From Prevotella sp. (GTDB lineage: Bacteria > Bacteroidota > Bacteroidia > Bacteroidales > Dysgonomonadaceae), in contig JAITVV010000006.1 in the NCBI GenBank assembly GCA_031285625.1, forward strand, positions 1 through 64,000: DNA of 64,000 nt, written 5' to 3'. The notes below the pieces were generated by a model. That model was not told the origin of the DNA. It worked only from the letters and a program-made list of their open reading frames with translations, and did no database searches. Made by a program: the position numbers and the translations under genes. Below are positions 7,353 through 19,865 of this stretch, piece by piece (position 1 is the first letter of the stretch; each line of letters opens with the position of its first letter).

Positions 7353-8678
7353 TTACTTGGTTTTACTACCTACAAAACCATAGAATGAAATATAAAGAAA
7401 ACAAATCAGAGGAATTATAAATCCGAGGTTCATACTATTTTCACCGATAAGACCCATCAGAACAGGAGCTATAGCGCCACCAACAATAGTAAGTACTAAT
7501 ATTGATGAGGCAGTCTTCGTCTTATCTCCCAAGCCCCTCAGCCCGAGGGCAAATATGGATGGGAACATAATGGACATAAACAGATAGCAGGATATCAGGG
7601 CAATAATACCAAACCGATTATGATTCATTATAACAAACAACATAAGTAAGGAATTTATGATAGCAAACAAACCAAGCAGAGATTCTGCTTTCACTCTTCG
7701 CATCACCATTCCCCCTGCAAAGCGACCTACAGCAAATAGTGTCATACTGCCTAAGCCAAGTAGTAATCCTGCCTGTAATTCGTTTAATTGCAATTCATTT
7801 ATCTCGACAGCATAATTGATGAAAAAACTATTTATTCCCGTTTGTGCTGCTACATACAGAAATTGAGCTATAACGGCCAATACAAAATGGCGTTGACGGA
7901 TCAAAGGGCGACTTATCGAGAGAGTATCCCCGTCGTTTACACTGTTATCCGATTTTATCTCCGGTAATTTGGTAAATAAAAATAGAACAAGCACTAAAAC
8001 AACCAATCCCCCAAGACCTACATAAGGTAATATCAGATTTGAATTATCGGTTTGAGTCTTTGCTATTTCCGTTATATCTTGTATAGCTGTATTAGCACCC
8101 AGAAACACTTTATCCAGAGCTTCGGCTAACAGTTCCAACATCGATTTATCGGATTCATTTCCAAAGATAAGTATCGAACCTACCAGAGGGCCAAGTATCC
8201 AACCTATGGCATTAAATGTTTGAGCCAGATTAATCCGGGTGGCAGCAGTTTCCGCGGGTCCCAGAACAGTGGTATAAGGATTAGCAACCGTTTCGAGGCA
8301 TGTGAGTCCACAAAATAGGATTAGTAAACCAAGTAAAAATGCCCAAAAAGTATTGATTTCAACTGCCGGTACAAACCAGAAGGCTCCTAATGCAAAAAGG
8401 ATTAAACCCACTATAATACCTGCTTTATATCCGAACTTCTTTGCTATAAATCCGGCAGGAAGAGCCATCAGAAAATATGCACCGTAGGCAGATGCCTGTA
8501 CTGCTGCTGATTCTGTTTTTGTCAGATCCAGTGAGTTCTGAAAATGCTTGTTTAATACATCAAGCAGACTGTGTGCGAATCCCCACATGAAGAACAGGCT
8601 GGTAACCAGGATGAATGGGAATAAGTAGTTCTGTCCGTAGTTCCCTGCAAACAGGGATTTTTGAGATTTATTTTTCAT
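7353..8678 (-). CDS. fucP: FucP-type sugar:H+ symporter (MFS)
   Basis: A 441-aa inner-membrane protein with about 12 hydrophobic segments. The N-terminal FILVTSLFFMWGFAHSLLDVLNKHFQ and the LETVANPYTTVLGP stretch are characteristic of the FucP branch of the major facilitator superfamily, which brings L-fucose (and in some members other hexoses) in with protons. It is followed upstream on the same strand by a sugar mutarotase of the RhaM/DUF718 family (8738-9124), 59 bp away, so the two form an operon for uptake and anomer conversion of a 6-deoxyhexose. No fucose isomerase or kinase is seen nearby, so the substrate is inferred from the family. Confidence 0.85.
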   Translation of the reverse strand: MKNKSQKSLFAGNYGQNYLFPFILVTSLFFMWGFAHSLLDVLNKHFQNSLDLTKTESAAVQASAYGAYFLMALPAGFIAKKFGYKAGIIVGLILFALGAFWFVPAVEINTFWAFLLGLLILFCGLTCLETVANPYTTVLGPAETAATRINLAQTFNAIGWILGPLVGSILIFGNESDKSMLELLAEALDKVFLGANTAIQDITEIAKTQTDNSNLILPYVGLGGLVVLVLVLFLFTKLPEIKSDNSVNDGDTLSISRPLIRQRHFVLAVIAQFLYVAAQTGINSFFINYAVEINELQLNELQAGLLLGLGSMTLFAVGRFAGGMVMRRVKAESLLGLFAIINSLLMLFVIMNHNRFGIIALISCYLFMSIMFPSIFALGLRGLGDKTKTASSILVLTIVGGAIAPVLMGLIGENSMNLGFIIPLICFLYISFYGFVGSKTK

Positions 8679-8737
8679 GTAACGATTCTATATTGTATAC
8701 AAAAAGTCTAAAGGTAATTTTTTAGAACAACATATCC

Positions 8738-9124
8738 TTACTCCAAAGCCTCTTTTAATGAAAATATACGTTCCATCAGGTGCCATTTTTCTTCTGATCG
8801 TTGTCCTTTTTCCCCTTCCTGAAATTTTGATACAAAATCTTCCCATTCAGCCTGTCTTTCATACGTAGCTAAACGCCCGAAGGCTTCATCCCAGTTAAAA
8901 TCGACAGGAGTATCAATCAACATAAAGGCCATATCATTGAATATATAGATTTCCATATTCAGTATGCCGGCTTTTCGAATACCTTCCGGAATTTCTTTCC
9001 ATATATTTTTACTGCTATGCCAATACTTATACTGCTCCAGAGTATTCGGGTTTAATTTTAGATATTGACAATATCGCTTTGTCTCGCCGGATGTTTTCTG
9101 AATATACCCTTCTTTTAGATTCAT
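8738..9124 (-). CDS. RhaM/DUF718-family sugar mutarotase
   Basis: The 128-aa protein belongs to the L-rhamnose mutarotase family (DUF718), small alpha/beta-barrel dimers that interconvert the anomers of 6-deoxyhexoses in the cytoplasm. Family landmarks are YKYWHSSKNIWKEIPEGIRKAGI, where the conserved Tyr/His residues sit, followed by MEIYIFNDMAFMLIDT and the C-terminal WEDFVSKFQ region. It is cotranscribed with the FucP-like symporter that follows it, which suggests that the substrate here is L-fucose rather than rhamnose; this is an inference from context. Its upstream region is shared with the divergent GH2 gene at 9295. Confidence 0.82.
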   Translation of the reverse strand: MNLKEGYIQKTSGETKRYCQYLKLNPNTLEQYKYWHSSKNIWKEIPEGIRKAGILNMEIYIFNDMAFMLIDTPVDFNWDEAFGRLATYERQAEWEDFVSKFQEGEKGQRSEEKWHLMERIFSLKEALE

Positions 9125-9183
9125 TATTTCAGACTAATAATTTATTAATTTACTCAAATTTAGTTTTTTATTAAATATTATCG

Positions 9184-9191
9184 CAAATATA
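9184..9191 (-). promoter_or_regulatory. Possible -7 element for the mutarotase-fucP operon
   Basis: CAAATATA on the plus strand reads TATATTTG on the minus strand, a full match to TAnnTTTG, 60 bp upstream of the mutarotase start. No good TTTG lies at the right distance further upstream, so this is only half a promoter. Confidence 0.3.
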
Positions 9192-9288
9192 TGCTGAATA
9201 CGTTAAATTAAACTTTACAATTTGATAAATAAGGATTATCTTTAACACTTCAAAGAACACCTAAATGTCATAAAAAACCTAAAATTAA

Positions 9289-12873
<3,585 letters not shown>

Positions 12874-12891
12874 GTATTCTTTAATATATTA

Positions 12892-12932
12892 TTGAAAGCG
12901 AAAAGAAATATTTCTTTTCGCTTTCTTTTTTG
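12892..12932 (+). terminator. Terminator of the first GH2 gene
   Basis: A perfect 15-bp stem, GAAAGCGAAAAGAAA with its complement ending CGCTTTC (12894-12925, minimal loop), is followed by a T-run. Confidence 0.85.
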
Positions 12933-13042
12933 TTAAAAACTTCCGGGAGAATACCCTTCATCAAACAATATGTATAACAACTTGTTTATTCCATAACGAA
13001 CACTCACAAATTAGGTTAGTCACAAATAATTATATAAAACTT

Positions 13043-14743
13043 ATGGATTGGATAATAAAAACACTGCAAGGCACACCCGAACTTGCAATTTTTTTAACCC
13101 TTGCCCTTGGATTTGCTATCGGAAGGATTAAAATTAAGGGTTTCAGCTTAGGCTCTGTCACAGGGGTTCTATTGATGGGGGTTCTGGTAGGCCAGTTAGG
13201 TATTGTTATTTCTCCTACCGTAAAATCCACATTTTTCTTAATATTCTTGTTTGCAGTAGGATATAGTGTTGGTCCACAGTTTATACATGGACTAAAAAAA
13301 GATGGTCTTCCTCAAATAGCTTTTGCAGCAATAGTTTGCGTTGCCTGTTTGGTTGTAGCATGGGTTGCTGCTATTATCGCTGGATTCGATTTAGGCAATG
13401 CAGCCGGATTATTAGCCGGAGCTAATACTATTTCCGCTGTTATTGGTGTTGCCAGTGACACTATTAATCAGCTGGCTATAGGTGATGATCAGAAACATAC
13501 TTTTATCAATCAGATACCCGTAGCATATGCAGTTACTTATATTTTTGGAACAGCAGGCACAGCATGGTTTCTGGCATCAGTCGGACCTAAATTGTTAGGT
13601 AAAAACGTTATAGAGAAAACTAAGGAATATGAAAAGACACTAGGAGGCTCTATCAACGAAGAAGATTCCAGTATGGAATATGCTTATGATGGTACTACAT
13701 TCAGATCGATAGAAGTAACGAATGATTTCTTTAATGGAGGAAAGACGGTTCAGGAACTGGAAGATGCTCTCGTTCGAAAAGGGTGGCCTGTTTATGTAGA
13801 ACGTATTCGTCCGGTAAAGGGGGAAATAATTCAGGAACCTACTCCTGATATAAAAATTAATAAAGGTGATCGCCTTGTTCTCAATGGTCCTGTAGACGCT
13901 CTGATCTCAGATGAGAACTCAATAGGTGTAGAAGTTGCCGATATTGAACTTCTGGATTTTAAGGCTGAAGCTATCAGGGTAATCGTATCCAATAAGGAAG
14001 TTGTCGGAAAAACGCTGTTAGAACTCAAAACAAGTAAAGAACGCCATGGGGCAATAATAAGAAAAATTCATAGGGGTAAAGTTACAATCCCTCTTCTGAA
14101 AAATGTAAAACTACAACGGGGTGATATCATTGAGGTTGAGGGTCGCAAAGCTGATGTAGACCGCTTTGCCAATTATCTTGGTATAGCCGAACGTCCTACT
14201 AATGTAACCGACTTACTATATGTGGGCTTGGGTATCTTTTTAGGGGGAATTATCGGCTCCCTGACCATACGCACCGGAAATATTCCTCTAAGCCTGAGTG
14301 CCAGTGGAGGAGTCCTCATTATGGGAATCATATTTGGCTGGGTACGTTCCCTGCGTCCTACATTTGGTGCTATTCCCGAACCGTCTATCTGGTTGATGAA
14401 CAATATGGGATTAAACATATTCATCGCAGTGGTGGGTATCAATGCCGGGCCGGATTTTATTGCCGGACTTAAAGCTGCCGGGGTGAGCTTGTTCATCGCA
14501 GGTATATTTGTCAGTCTGGTACCAATGTTTATAGGTCTTCTGCTCGGACGGTTTGTCTTCAAATTTCAACCTGCAATCACATTGGGAGCCTGTGCCGGAG
14601 CCCGTACTACGACAGCTGCTTTAGGGGCGCTGGAAGACTCTCTGCAAAGTAAAGTACCTGCCCTTTCATATACAACGACTTATGCTGTCGGCAACACACT
14701 TCTTATTATCTGGGGTGTAGTCATTGTGTTACTGATGAGTTAA
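13043..14743 (+). CDS. Aspartate:alanine exchanger family transporter (AspT/YidE-like)
   Basis: A 566-aa inner-membrane protein of the AAE family. Two blocks of hydrophobic helices (about 1-190 and 385-566) flank two soluble TrkA_C/RCK_C domains (about 205-375; PDIKINKGDRLVLNGP and RGDIIEVEGRKADVDRF). Both membrane blocks end in a related motif, GLLAGANTISAVIGVASD in the first and GACAGARTTTAALGALED in the second, the signature of the inverted repeat in this family. It is followed 22 nt later by aspartate 4-decarboxylase, the classic AspT-AspD pairing in which aspartate enters and alanine leaves. That pair consumes a cytoplasmic proton and so builds proton-motive force. The substrate assignment rests on this neighbour. 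Confidence 0.87.
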   Translation: MDWIIKTLQGTPELAIFLTLALGFAIGRIKIKGFSLGSVTGVLLMGVLVGQLGIVISPTVKSTFFLIFLFAVGYSVGPQFIHGLKKDGLPQIAFAAIVCVACLVVAWVAAIIAGFDLGNAAGLLAGANTISAVIGVASDTINQLAIGDDQKHTFINQIPVAYAVTYIFGTAGTAWFLASVGPKLLGKNVIEKTKEYEKTLGGSINEEDSSMEYAYDGTTFRSIEVTNDFFNGGKTVQELEDALVRKGWPVYVERIRPVKGEIIQEPTPDIKINKGDRLVLNGPVDALISDENSIGVEVADIELLDFKAEAIRVIVSNKEVVGKTLLELKTSKERHGAIIRKIHRGKVTIPLLKNVKLQRGDIIEVEGRKADVDRFANYLGIAERPTNVTDLLYVGLGIFLGGIIGSLTIRTGNIPLSLSASGGVLIMGIIFGWVRSLRPTFGAIPEPSIWLMNNMGLNIFIAVVGINAGPDFIAGLKAAGVSLFIAGIFVSLVPMFIGLLLGRFVFKFQPAITLGACAGARTTTAALGALEDSLQSKVPALSYTTTYAVGNTLLIIWGVVIVLLMS

Positions 14744-14765
14744 TAAATTACTAAAACATATAAAT

Positions 14766-16406
14766 ATGGATATTGATAAATTAAGGACTTCACGAAAACG
14801 TGAACAACAATTAGAACAGTTAAGCCCATTTGAGCTAAAAGATAATCTGATAGCATTAGCTTCAGACCAACAAAAGAAACCTGTAAAAACAATGCTGAAT
14901 GCAGGTCGTGGTAATCCCAATTGGACAGCAACAGTTCCGCGCGAAGCATTTTTTGCTCTCGGTCAGTTTGGTATTGAAGAAAGTAAACGTGCTATGAATA
15001 AACCTTCGGGGCTCAGTGGAATTCCACAAATTGACGGGATAGCCAAACGCTTTGAAGATTTTCTGGAAAAGAACAAGCAGCAACCGGGAGCTGAGCTTCT
15101 AAGAGGCTTATACAATTACGGAATTAAAAAACATAACTTCACTCCTGACAAATGGGTGTTCGAATTGGCAGAAGGTATAATTGGCGATCAGTATCCAAGT
15201 CCTGTGCGCATGTTGAAGCAAACAGAAATAATTGTACATGATTATCTGATTCAGGAGATGTGTGGCAACGACCCTGTGCGTAATGGTAAATATGACCTCT
15301 TTGCTGTAGAGGGAGGCACAGCAGCAATGTGTTATATCTTCGATTCGCTTGTTGAAAATTGCTTACTGAAGAAAGGAGACCGGATAGCCTTAGGTGTCCC
15401 TGTATTTACACCTTATTTAGAGATTCCGGAATTAGCAAGGTATGACTTTAAAGTAACTTATATACATGGTTCGGCTAAGGATAAAGATGGTAATTCTACC
15501 TTCCAGTATCCAGATGAAGAACTAGACAAGCTGGGAGACAAGTCAATAAAGGCATTCTTTATTGTAAACCCTAGTAACCCTACATCAGTGGAAATATCTG
15601 ACCATAGCCGAAAGTATCTGGTAAAGGTGGTGAAAAATCTGAATCCTAATCTGATGATATTAACCGATGATGTATATGGTACGTTTGTTCCGGGATTCAA
15701 CTCCCTTATGAACGAACTTCCTCAAAACACATTATGCGTTTACTCCTTCTCAAAATATTTTGGTGCTACAGGATGGAGGTTAGGTGTAATTGCCTTGTAT
15801 GAGGATAATATCTACGACGATATGTTGTCTGCCATTCCTGAAAAAGACAAGCAACGTTTGGCTAAACTATATGAAAGCCTGACATTATATCCATCTAAAC
15901 TTAAATTTATAGACAGGCTTGTAGCCGATAGCCGACAGGTTGCATTGAATCATACAGCAGGATTATCTACGCCACAACAGATACAGATGTTGTTATTTGC
16001 TGCTTTTGCTCTTCTTGATACTGAGAATAAGTACAAAAAAGATTGTATCGACCTTCTTCAGCACCGTTATTCTTTACTATGGGAAGGTATAAATATTCCG
16101 CTTACTCCCGATCCTGAGCGTGCTGCTTACTATTGTGAGATAGACATTCATGAATGGGCAATGAAAAACTATGGAAAAGAGTTTGTACAGTTCCTTGAAA
16201 AGAATTTTGAACCTGTAGATATTGTTTTCCGCTTGGCTGAAAAATCTTCTATTGTACTACTCAATGGTGGTGGTTTTGCCGGTCCGGAGTGGTCCGTACG
16301 TGTATCGCTCGCTAATCTCGAAGACGAAGACTATAGTGTAATAGGTAAAGAACTATCGGAAACTATGCAGGATTATGTAGAAGCCTGGGAGAGTACAAAG
16401 AAGTAA
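14766..16406 (+). CDS. aspD: Aspartate 4-decarboxylase / bifunctional aspartate aminotransferase
   Basis: This 546-aa PLP enzyme converts L-aspartate to L-alanine and CO2. It has the aminotransferase class I fold with the long N-terminal extension of L-aspartate beta-decarboxylases (KTMLNAGRGNPNWTATVPREAF), the cofactor-phosphate and sheet motifs VEGGTAAM and NPSNPTS, and the Schiff-base lysine Lys330 in YSFSKYFGATGWR. The length fits the decarboxylase (about 530-545 aa) rather than ordinary aspartate aminotransferases (about 400 aa). It sits between the AspT-like exchanger and a periplasmic asparaginase with gaps of 22 and 16 nt, so the three are surely one operon. Confidence 0.93.
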   Translation: MDIDKLRTSRKREQQLEQLSPFELKDNLIALASDQQKKPVKTMLNAGRGNPNWTATVPREAFFALGQFGIEESKRAMNKPSGLSGIPQIDGIAKRFEDFLEKNKQQPGAELLRGLYNYGIKKHNFTPDKWVFELAEGIIGDQYPSPVRMLKQTEIIVHDYLIQEMCGNDPVRNGKYDLFAVEGGTAAMCYIFDSLVENCLLKKGDRIALGVPVFTPYLEIPELARYDFKVTYIHGSAKDKDGNSTFQYPDEELDKLGDKSIKAFFIVNPSNPTSVEISDHSRKYLVKVVKNLNPNLMILTDDVYGTFVPGFNSLMNELPQNTLCVYSFSKYFGATGWRLGVIALYEDNIYDDMLSAIPEKDKQRLAKLYESLTLYPSKLKFIDRLVADSRQVALNHTAGLSTPQQIQMLLFAAFALLDTENKYKKDCIDLLQHRYSLLWEGINIPLTPDPERAAYYCEIDIHEWAMKNYGKEFVQFLEKNFEPVDIVFRLAEKSSIVLLNGGGFAGPEWSVRVSLANLEDEDYSVIGKELSETMQDYVEAWESTKK

Positions 16407-16422
16407 AAAATAAACTAATTAT

Positions 16423-17493
16423 ATGATTATGAGAACAAATATCAAAAGAGTATTCGGCTTGTTAATGATGATGATGGTAATATCCATCGCATCAAATGCG
16501 CAAGCGAAAAAGACCGTATATATCCTTGCCACCGGAGGTACTATTGCCGGACAAGGAGCAACAGAAGTCACAGCCGGATACAAAGCCGGAGCAATTACCG
16601 TTGATGAATTATTAAGTGCTGTTCCTGAAATTAAAGATATTGCAAACATCAAAGCGGAGCAGGTTGCCAATATTGGTAGTCAGGATATGAATGATCAGGT
16701 ATGGCTAAAATTAAGCAAACGTGTGAATGAACTGCTAAATCAGGATGCAGATGCAATTGTAATTACACATGGTACAGATACACAAGAAGAAACGGCATAT
16801 TTTTTGAATCTTACAGTCAAAAGCGATAAACCGGTTATCCTGGTAGGTTCTATGCGTCCATCTACTGCCATCAGTGCAGATGGCCCACGTAATATTTATA
16901 ATGCCGTGGCTACAGCAGTAGCTCCCGAATCGGTTGGTAAAGGAGTAACAGTAGTTATGGATGATAAGATATTGGGTGCGGATGATCTGGCAAAGACCAA
17001 TACATTGAGTGTGGGTACATTTCAAAATCCGAATTACGGTCCCTTAGGTATTGTATATAACGGAAAGCCAATTTATACACGCCAGTCGTTGAAACGCCAT
17101 ACTATAAATTCTGAATTTGATGTAACCAATCTCTCTGAGTTGCCCAGAGTAGAGATCATATTGAGTTATTCGAATGCAACTTCTTTGTTTGTAGATGCAG
17201 CTGTTAAGGCTCATGTAAAGGGAATTGTTACAGCAGGAGTAGGTAATGGTAATCTAACTACTGATTTGCAAAATGCACTCGAAAAAGCTGTAAAGAATCA
17301 TGGTATAGCTGTTGTACGTTCATCCCGTATAATGACAGGCCCGACTGCCCAATGGGACGAAATAAATGATGATCAACTTGGTTTTTCTGCATCATGGTTT
17401 AATAACCCGTACAGATCACGGGTATTACTCATGCTGGCATTAACCAAAACCAAGGATTATAAAGAGATACAGCGTATGTTCTCTGAATATTAA
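16423..17493 (+). CDS. ansB: Periplasmic L-asparaginase, type II
   Basis: The 356-aa protein has a signal peptide (hydrophobic LLMMMMVISIA, cleavage near SNAQA) and then the full asparaginase fold. Both catalytic threonines are visible: Thr40 in ATGGTIAG and Thr115 in ITHGTDTQEETAYF, with Asp119 alongside. It hydrolyses asparagine to aspartate and ammonia in the periplasm. The start could be the ATG at 16423 or that at 16429; both leave the signal peptide intact. Cotranscribed with the exchanger and the decarboxylase, it supplies aspartate to them. A terminator-like hairpin follows before the porin gene. Confidence 0.94.
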   Translation: MIMRTNIKRVFGLLMMMMVISIASNAQAKKTVYILATGGTIAGQGATEVTAGYKAGAITVDELLSAVPEIKDIANIKAEQVANIGSQDMNDQVWLKLSKRVNELLNQDADAIVITHGTDTQEETAYFLNLTVKSDKPVILVGSMRPSTAISADGPRNIYNAVATAVAPESVGKGVTVVMDDKILGADDLAKTNTLSVGTFQNPNYGPLGIVYNGKPIYTRQSLKRHTINSEFDVTNLSELPRVEIILSYSNATSLFVDAAVKAHVKGIVTAGVGNGNLTTDLQNALEKAVKNHGIAVVRSSRIMTGPTAQWDEINDDQLGFSASWFNNPYRSRVLLMLALTKTKDYKEIQRMFSEY

Positions 17494-17503
17494 ATCTATA
17501 TAA

Positions 17504-17549
17504 AAAAGAGACTATTTAAAACTATGTTACTTTTTAGATAGTCTCTTTT
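17504..17549 (+). terminator. Terminator or attenuator between asparaginase and porin genes
   Basis: AAAAGAGACTAT pairs with ATAGTCTCTTTT across a loop of about 22 nt and ends in T's. It is only 15 nt before the porin ATG, so it may set a lower level for the porin rather than end the operon fully. Confidence 0.65.
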
Positions 17550-17564
17550 CAAAATCACATCTAC

Positions 17565-18650
17565 ATGAAGAAGTTATATATAATGTTAGGGGCTTTATTT
17601 CTAAGCCTCGGGGCATTTGCACAACATAAGGAAAGTCAGAATATACTGGATAAACTCTTGTGGGACGACAAAATGCTGAATATAATGTTGGATACACGTG
17701 TCGATTTTCAGACTACCCTCAATAATGGAGACTTAGATGAAGCTACTTTTCGTGGGCAAACAGTTAAAATATGGCTGGTTGGTGAAATTATACCGGGTAT
17801 CAGGTATCGGGTAAGGCATCGTTTAAATAAACCTCAAGCTCCTCTCAGAGAAGGCTATTCCGCTGCTACAGACCAGGCGTGGCTGGCTTTTGACCTTGGA
17901 ACAAAATGGACAATAACAGCCGGAAAACAATCGGTGCAGTTTGGTACATTCGAGTACGATTACAATCCGGCTGATATATATCAGCCAACAATGGCCTTCG
18001 ACGATCTGGATGCATACAAAACCGGAGTCAATTTTGCTTACAAGTTTTTGGGGCAAACGATGAATCTGCAAGTAGTAAACTCCGATGCGCCTCAGTTTGC
18101 AAGCGACGACTATAAAAATAAGGCTTTAGCTATAAATGTTTTATGGGAAGGTAATCTGTTTAAAGATGTTCTAAAAACAAGATGGGGATATGGTGTATTC
18201 CAACATAGTAAGACAAAGTTTTATCACTGGCTTACTGCCGGAACACAGTTGAATGTAGGTAAATTCACCACCGAATTGGATTATTATTTCGGAAATCGTA
18301 ATATGGATTACAGTTCACTTGTAGAAGACGTAGACCTAGGAATAAGATACGTACGGGATCAATCAGTGTCTCTGAATTTCAAATATGATTTTGGAAAATG
18401 GAAACCTTTTATAAAAGGTACATGGAACCAGCGCCACGATAAAGAATTTGACAGTAATGCATATGAAAGTATGGGTATACAGGCCGTTATGGAATTTTAT
18501 CCTTTTACAAACTCCTTAGCTAAAGACTTGCGCTTTCATGCTATGTATGCTTATAGCAATACAAATTTTGAAGGAGAGTTCGCCGGATTACATAATAAAG
18601 ATACTCATAGCTTATTGGTAGGGACACGATGGTTGTTCAAAGCCAAATAG
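17565..18650 (+). CDS. Outer-membrane porin, phosphate-selective O/P type
   Basis: A 361-aa protein with a signal peptide (ending LGAFAQ) and a long run of amphipathic beta strands with frequent aromatic girdle residues, ending in the outer-membrane insertion signal WLFKAK-like C-terminus. The SVQFGTFEYDYNPADIYQP region matches the porin O/P family, where names imply phosphate but substrates vary. Placed immediately behind the asparaginase operon, it more likely admits asparagine, aspartate or other anions to the periplasm. The 16-plus-strand barrel is inferred from pattern only. Confidence 0.8.
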   Translation: MKKLYIMLGALFLSLGAFAQHKESQNILDKLLWDDKMLNIMLDTRVDFQTTLNNGDLDEATFRGQTVKIWLVGEIIPGIRYRVRHRLNKPQAPLREGYSAATDQAWLAFDLGTKWTITAGKQSVQFGTFEYDYNPADIYQPTMAFDDLDAYKTGVNFAYKFLGQTMNLQVVNSDAPQFASDDYKNKALAINVLWEGNLFKDVLKTRWGYGVFQHSKTKFYHWLTAGTQLNVGKFTTELDYYFGNRNMDYSSLVEDVDLGIRYVRDQSVSLNFKYDFGKWKPFIKGTWNQRHDKEFDSNAYESMGIQAVMEFYPFTNSLAKDLRFHAMYAYSNTNFEGEFAGLHNKDTHSLLVGTRWLFKAK

Positions 18651-18680
18651 TGCTTTTGTTTTATATTTTAGGTAAGGACG

Positions 18681-18716
18681 ACCGCTCGAGATTTATATTT
18701 TGAGCGGTTTCTTTTA
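18681..18716 (+). terminator. Terminator of the porin gene
   Basis: ACCGCTC (18681-18687) pairs with GAGCGGT (18702-18708) and is followed by TTTCTTTT. Confidence 0.7.
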
Positions 18717-18798
18717 TAGCATTAATAAGTTGAGAAATTGTCTTATTAATGAAAGAACTAAAATAAGGAGGCTTTTGTTTGTTAAGAAACTGGCAGAA

Positions 18799-18853
18799 TA
18801 AAAAAGTAACCAATAAAAAACTATTATAAAGTTGTTACTTTTGTTACTTTTTA
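18799..18853. repeat. GTAAC dyad intergenic repeat, copy B
   Basis: AAAAGTAAC (18802-18810) and GTTACTTTT (18834-18842) form a dyad, with a second GTTACTTTTT directly behind. It ends about 35 bp before rpiA, and its TTTTG could act as the -33 box for a TAATTTTA at 18860-18867. Confidence 0.55.
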
Positions 18854-18887
18854 TTTCTGTAATTTTACAAAAAAAATAGATTAAGAG

Positions 18888-19586
18888 ATGGATTGGGGAG
18901 ATAATATAATCAGTGGATTGGAATGGTCAGCCGAAATTACCAACAGGGAAGGAAAAGAACGTGTTGGTATGAATATTGCGAACAAAATGAAAGATAGGGA
19001 TATTATCGGTGTGGGATCCGGCTCTACTGTATACATTGCTCTACTGGCTATGGCAAAAAGGATAAGGCATGAGAGTCTGCATATTCAGGTTATCCCATCT
19101 TCAATGGAAATATCTATGACTTGTATTCAACTGGGAATTCCTCAAACCACCCTTTTGGATAAGAAACCTGACTGGACTTTTGACGGAGCAGACGAAGTAG
19201 ACCCGAATAACAACCTGATAAAGGGAAGAGGTGGAGCTATGTTCAAGGAGAAACTTTTGATATGTAACAGTAAAGAGACTTACATTATTATTGATGAATC
19301 AAAGTTTGTAGACAAATTAGGGTCTAAATTTCCCGTTCCGATTGAAGTTTTTCCAATCTCATTGCCTTATGTAGAACAGGAGGTAAGAGCACTGGGGGCA
19401 ACTGATGTAATTCTGAGACTAGCCAAAGGGAAAGATGGTCCTATCCTTACCGAAAACGGTAATTTTATTATTGATGCCTGGTTTAGTTTAATTGATAACG
19501 GGTTGGAGAACCGGATAAAATCAATCACAGGAGTGATTGAGAGCGGGCTGTTTATTGGGTATGATGTAAAGATAATAAAGTCCTGA
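18888..19586 (+). CDS. rpiA: Ribose-5-phosphate isomerase A
   Basis: The 232-aa cytoplasmic enzyme interconverts ribose 5-phosphate and ribulose 5-phosphate in the pentose phosphate pathway. Family motifs are GVGSGSTV (phosphate loop), WTFDGADEVD with the catalytic Asp/Glu region, KGRGGAMFKEKL with the conserved lysine, and ENGNFIIDAWF. Length is typical. It is monocistronic, with a GTAAC dyad repeat in its promoter region. Confidence 0.95.
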   Translation: MDWGDNIISGLEWSAEITNREGKERVGMNIANKMKDRDIIGVGSGSTVYIALLAMAKRIRHESLHIQVIPSSMEISMTCIQLGIPQTTLLDKKPDWTFDGADEVDPNNNLIKGRGGAMFKEKLLICNSKETYIIIDESKFVDKLGSKFPVPIEVFPISLPYVEQEVRALGATDVILRLAKGKDGPILTENGNFIIDAWFSLIDNGLENRIKSITGVIESGLFIGYDVKIIKS

Positions 19587-19800
19587 TCCGTAATGTGATA
19601 TATGTTTGTTACAAGAATAAGATACTAGATTTGGAAGAAAATCAGCCTGTAACCTTTAAAGGTATGGTGCTGGAGATATTATATGGCAATTTCAAAAGAA
19701 TATATTGATGAACGCTGATGGAATAAGCGATATAGAATATATAAATCAACTATCATAACTGTTTCTTAATACAAAATTTACGAGATAAGTGTTATTTACT

Positions 19801-19831
19801 TTTCCTTATTTACGTTAAAAAGTTATCTTTG
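19801..19831 (+). promoter_or_regulatory. Promoter of the nucleotidyltransferase gene
   Basis: TTTC (19801-19804), a 19-nt spacer and TATCTTTG (19824-19831) fit the Bacteroidetes promoter with one mismatch in the -33 box. The predicted start near 19838 leaves a leader of about 28 nt. Confidence 0.5.
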
Positions 19832-19865
19832 CACTGGGAAAAATTAATCTAAAAATAATTATATT

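Noticed and set aside
17565-18650. Calling the porin a phosphate porin by function
   Set aside because: Only the family matches; the neighbours concern asparagine and no phosphate genes are near.
19587-19690. Open stretch of about 40 codons after rpiA
   Set aside because: No good start codon and no recognisable similarity; short open runs of this size are expected.
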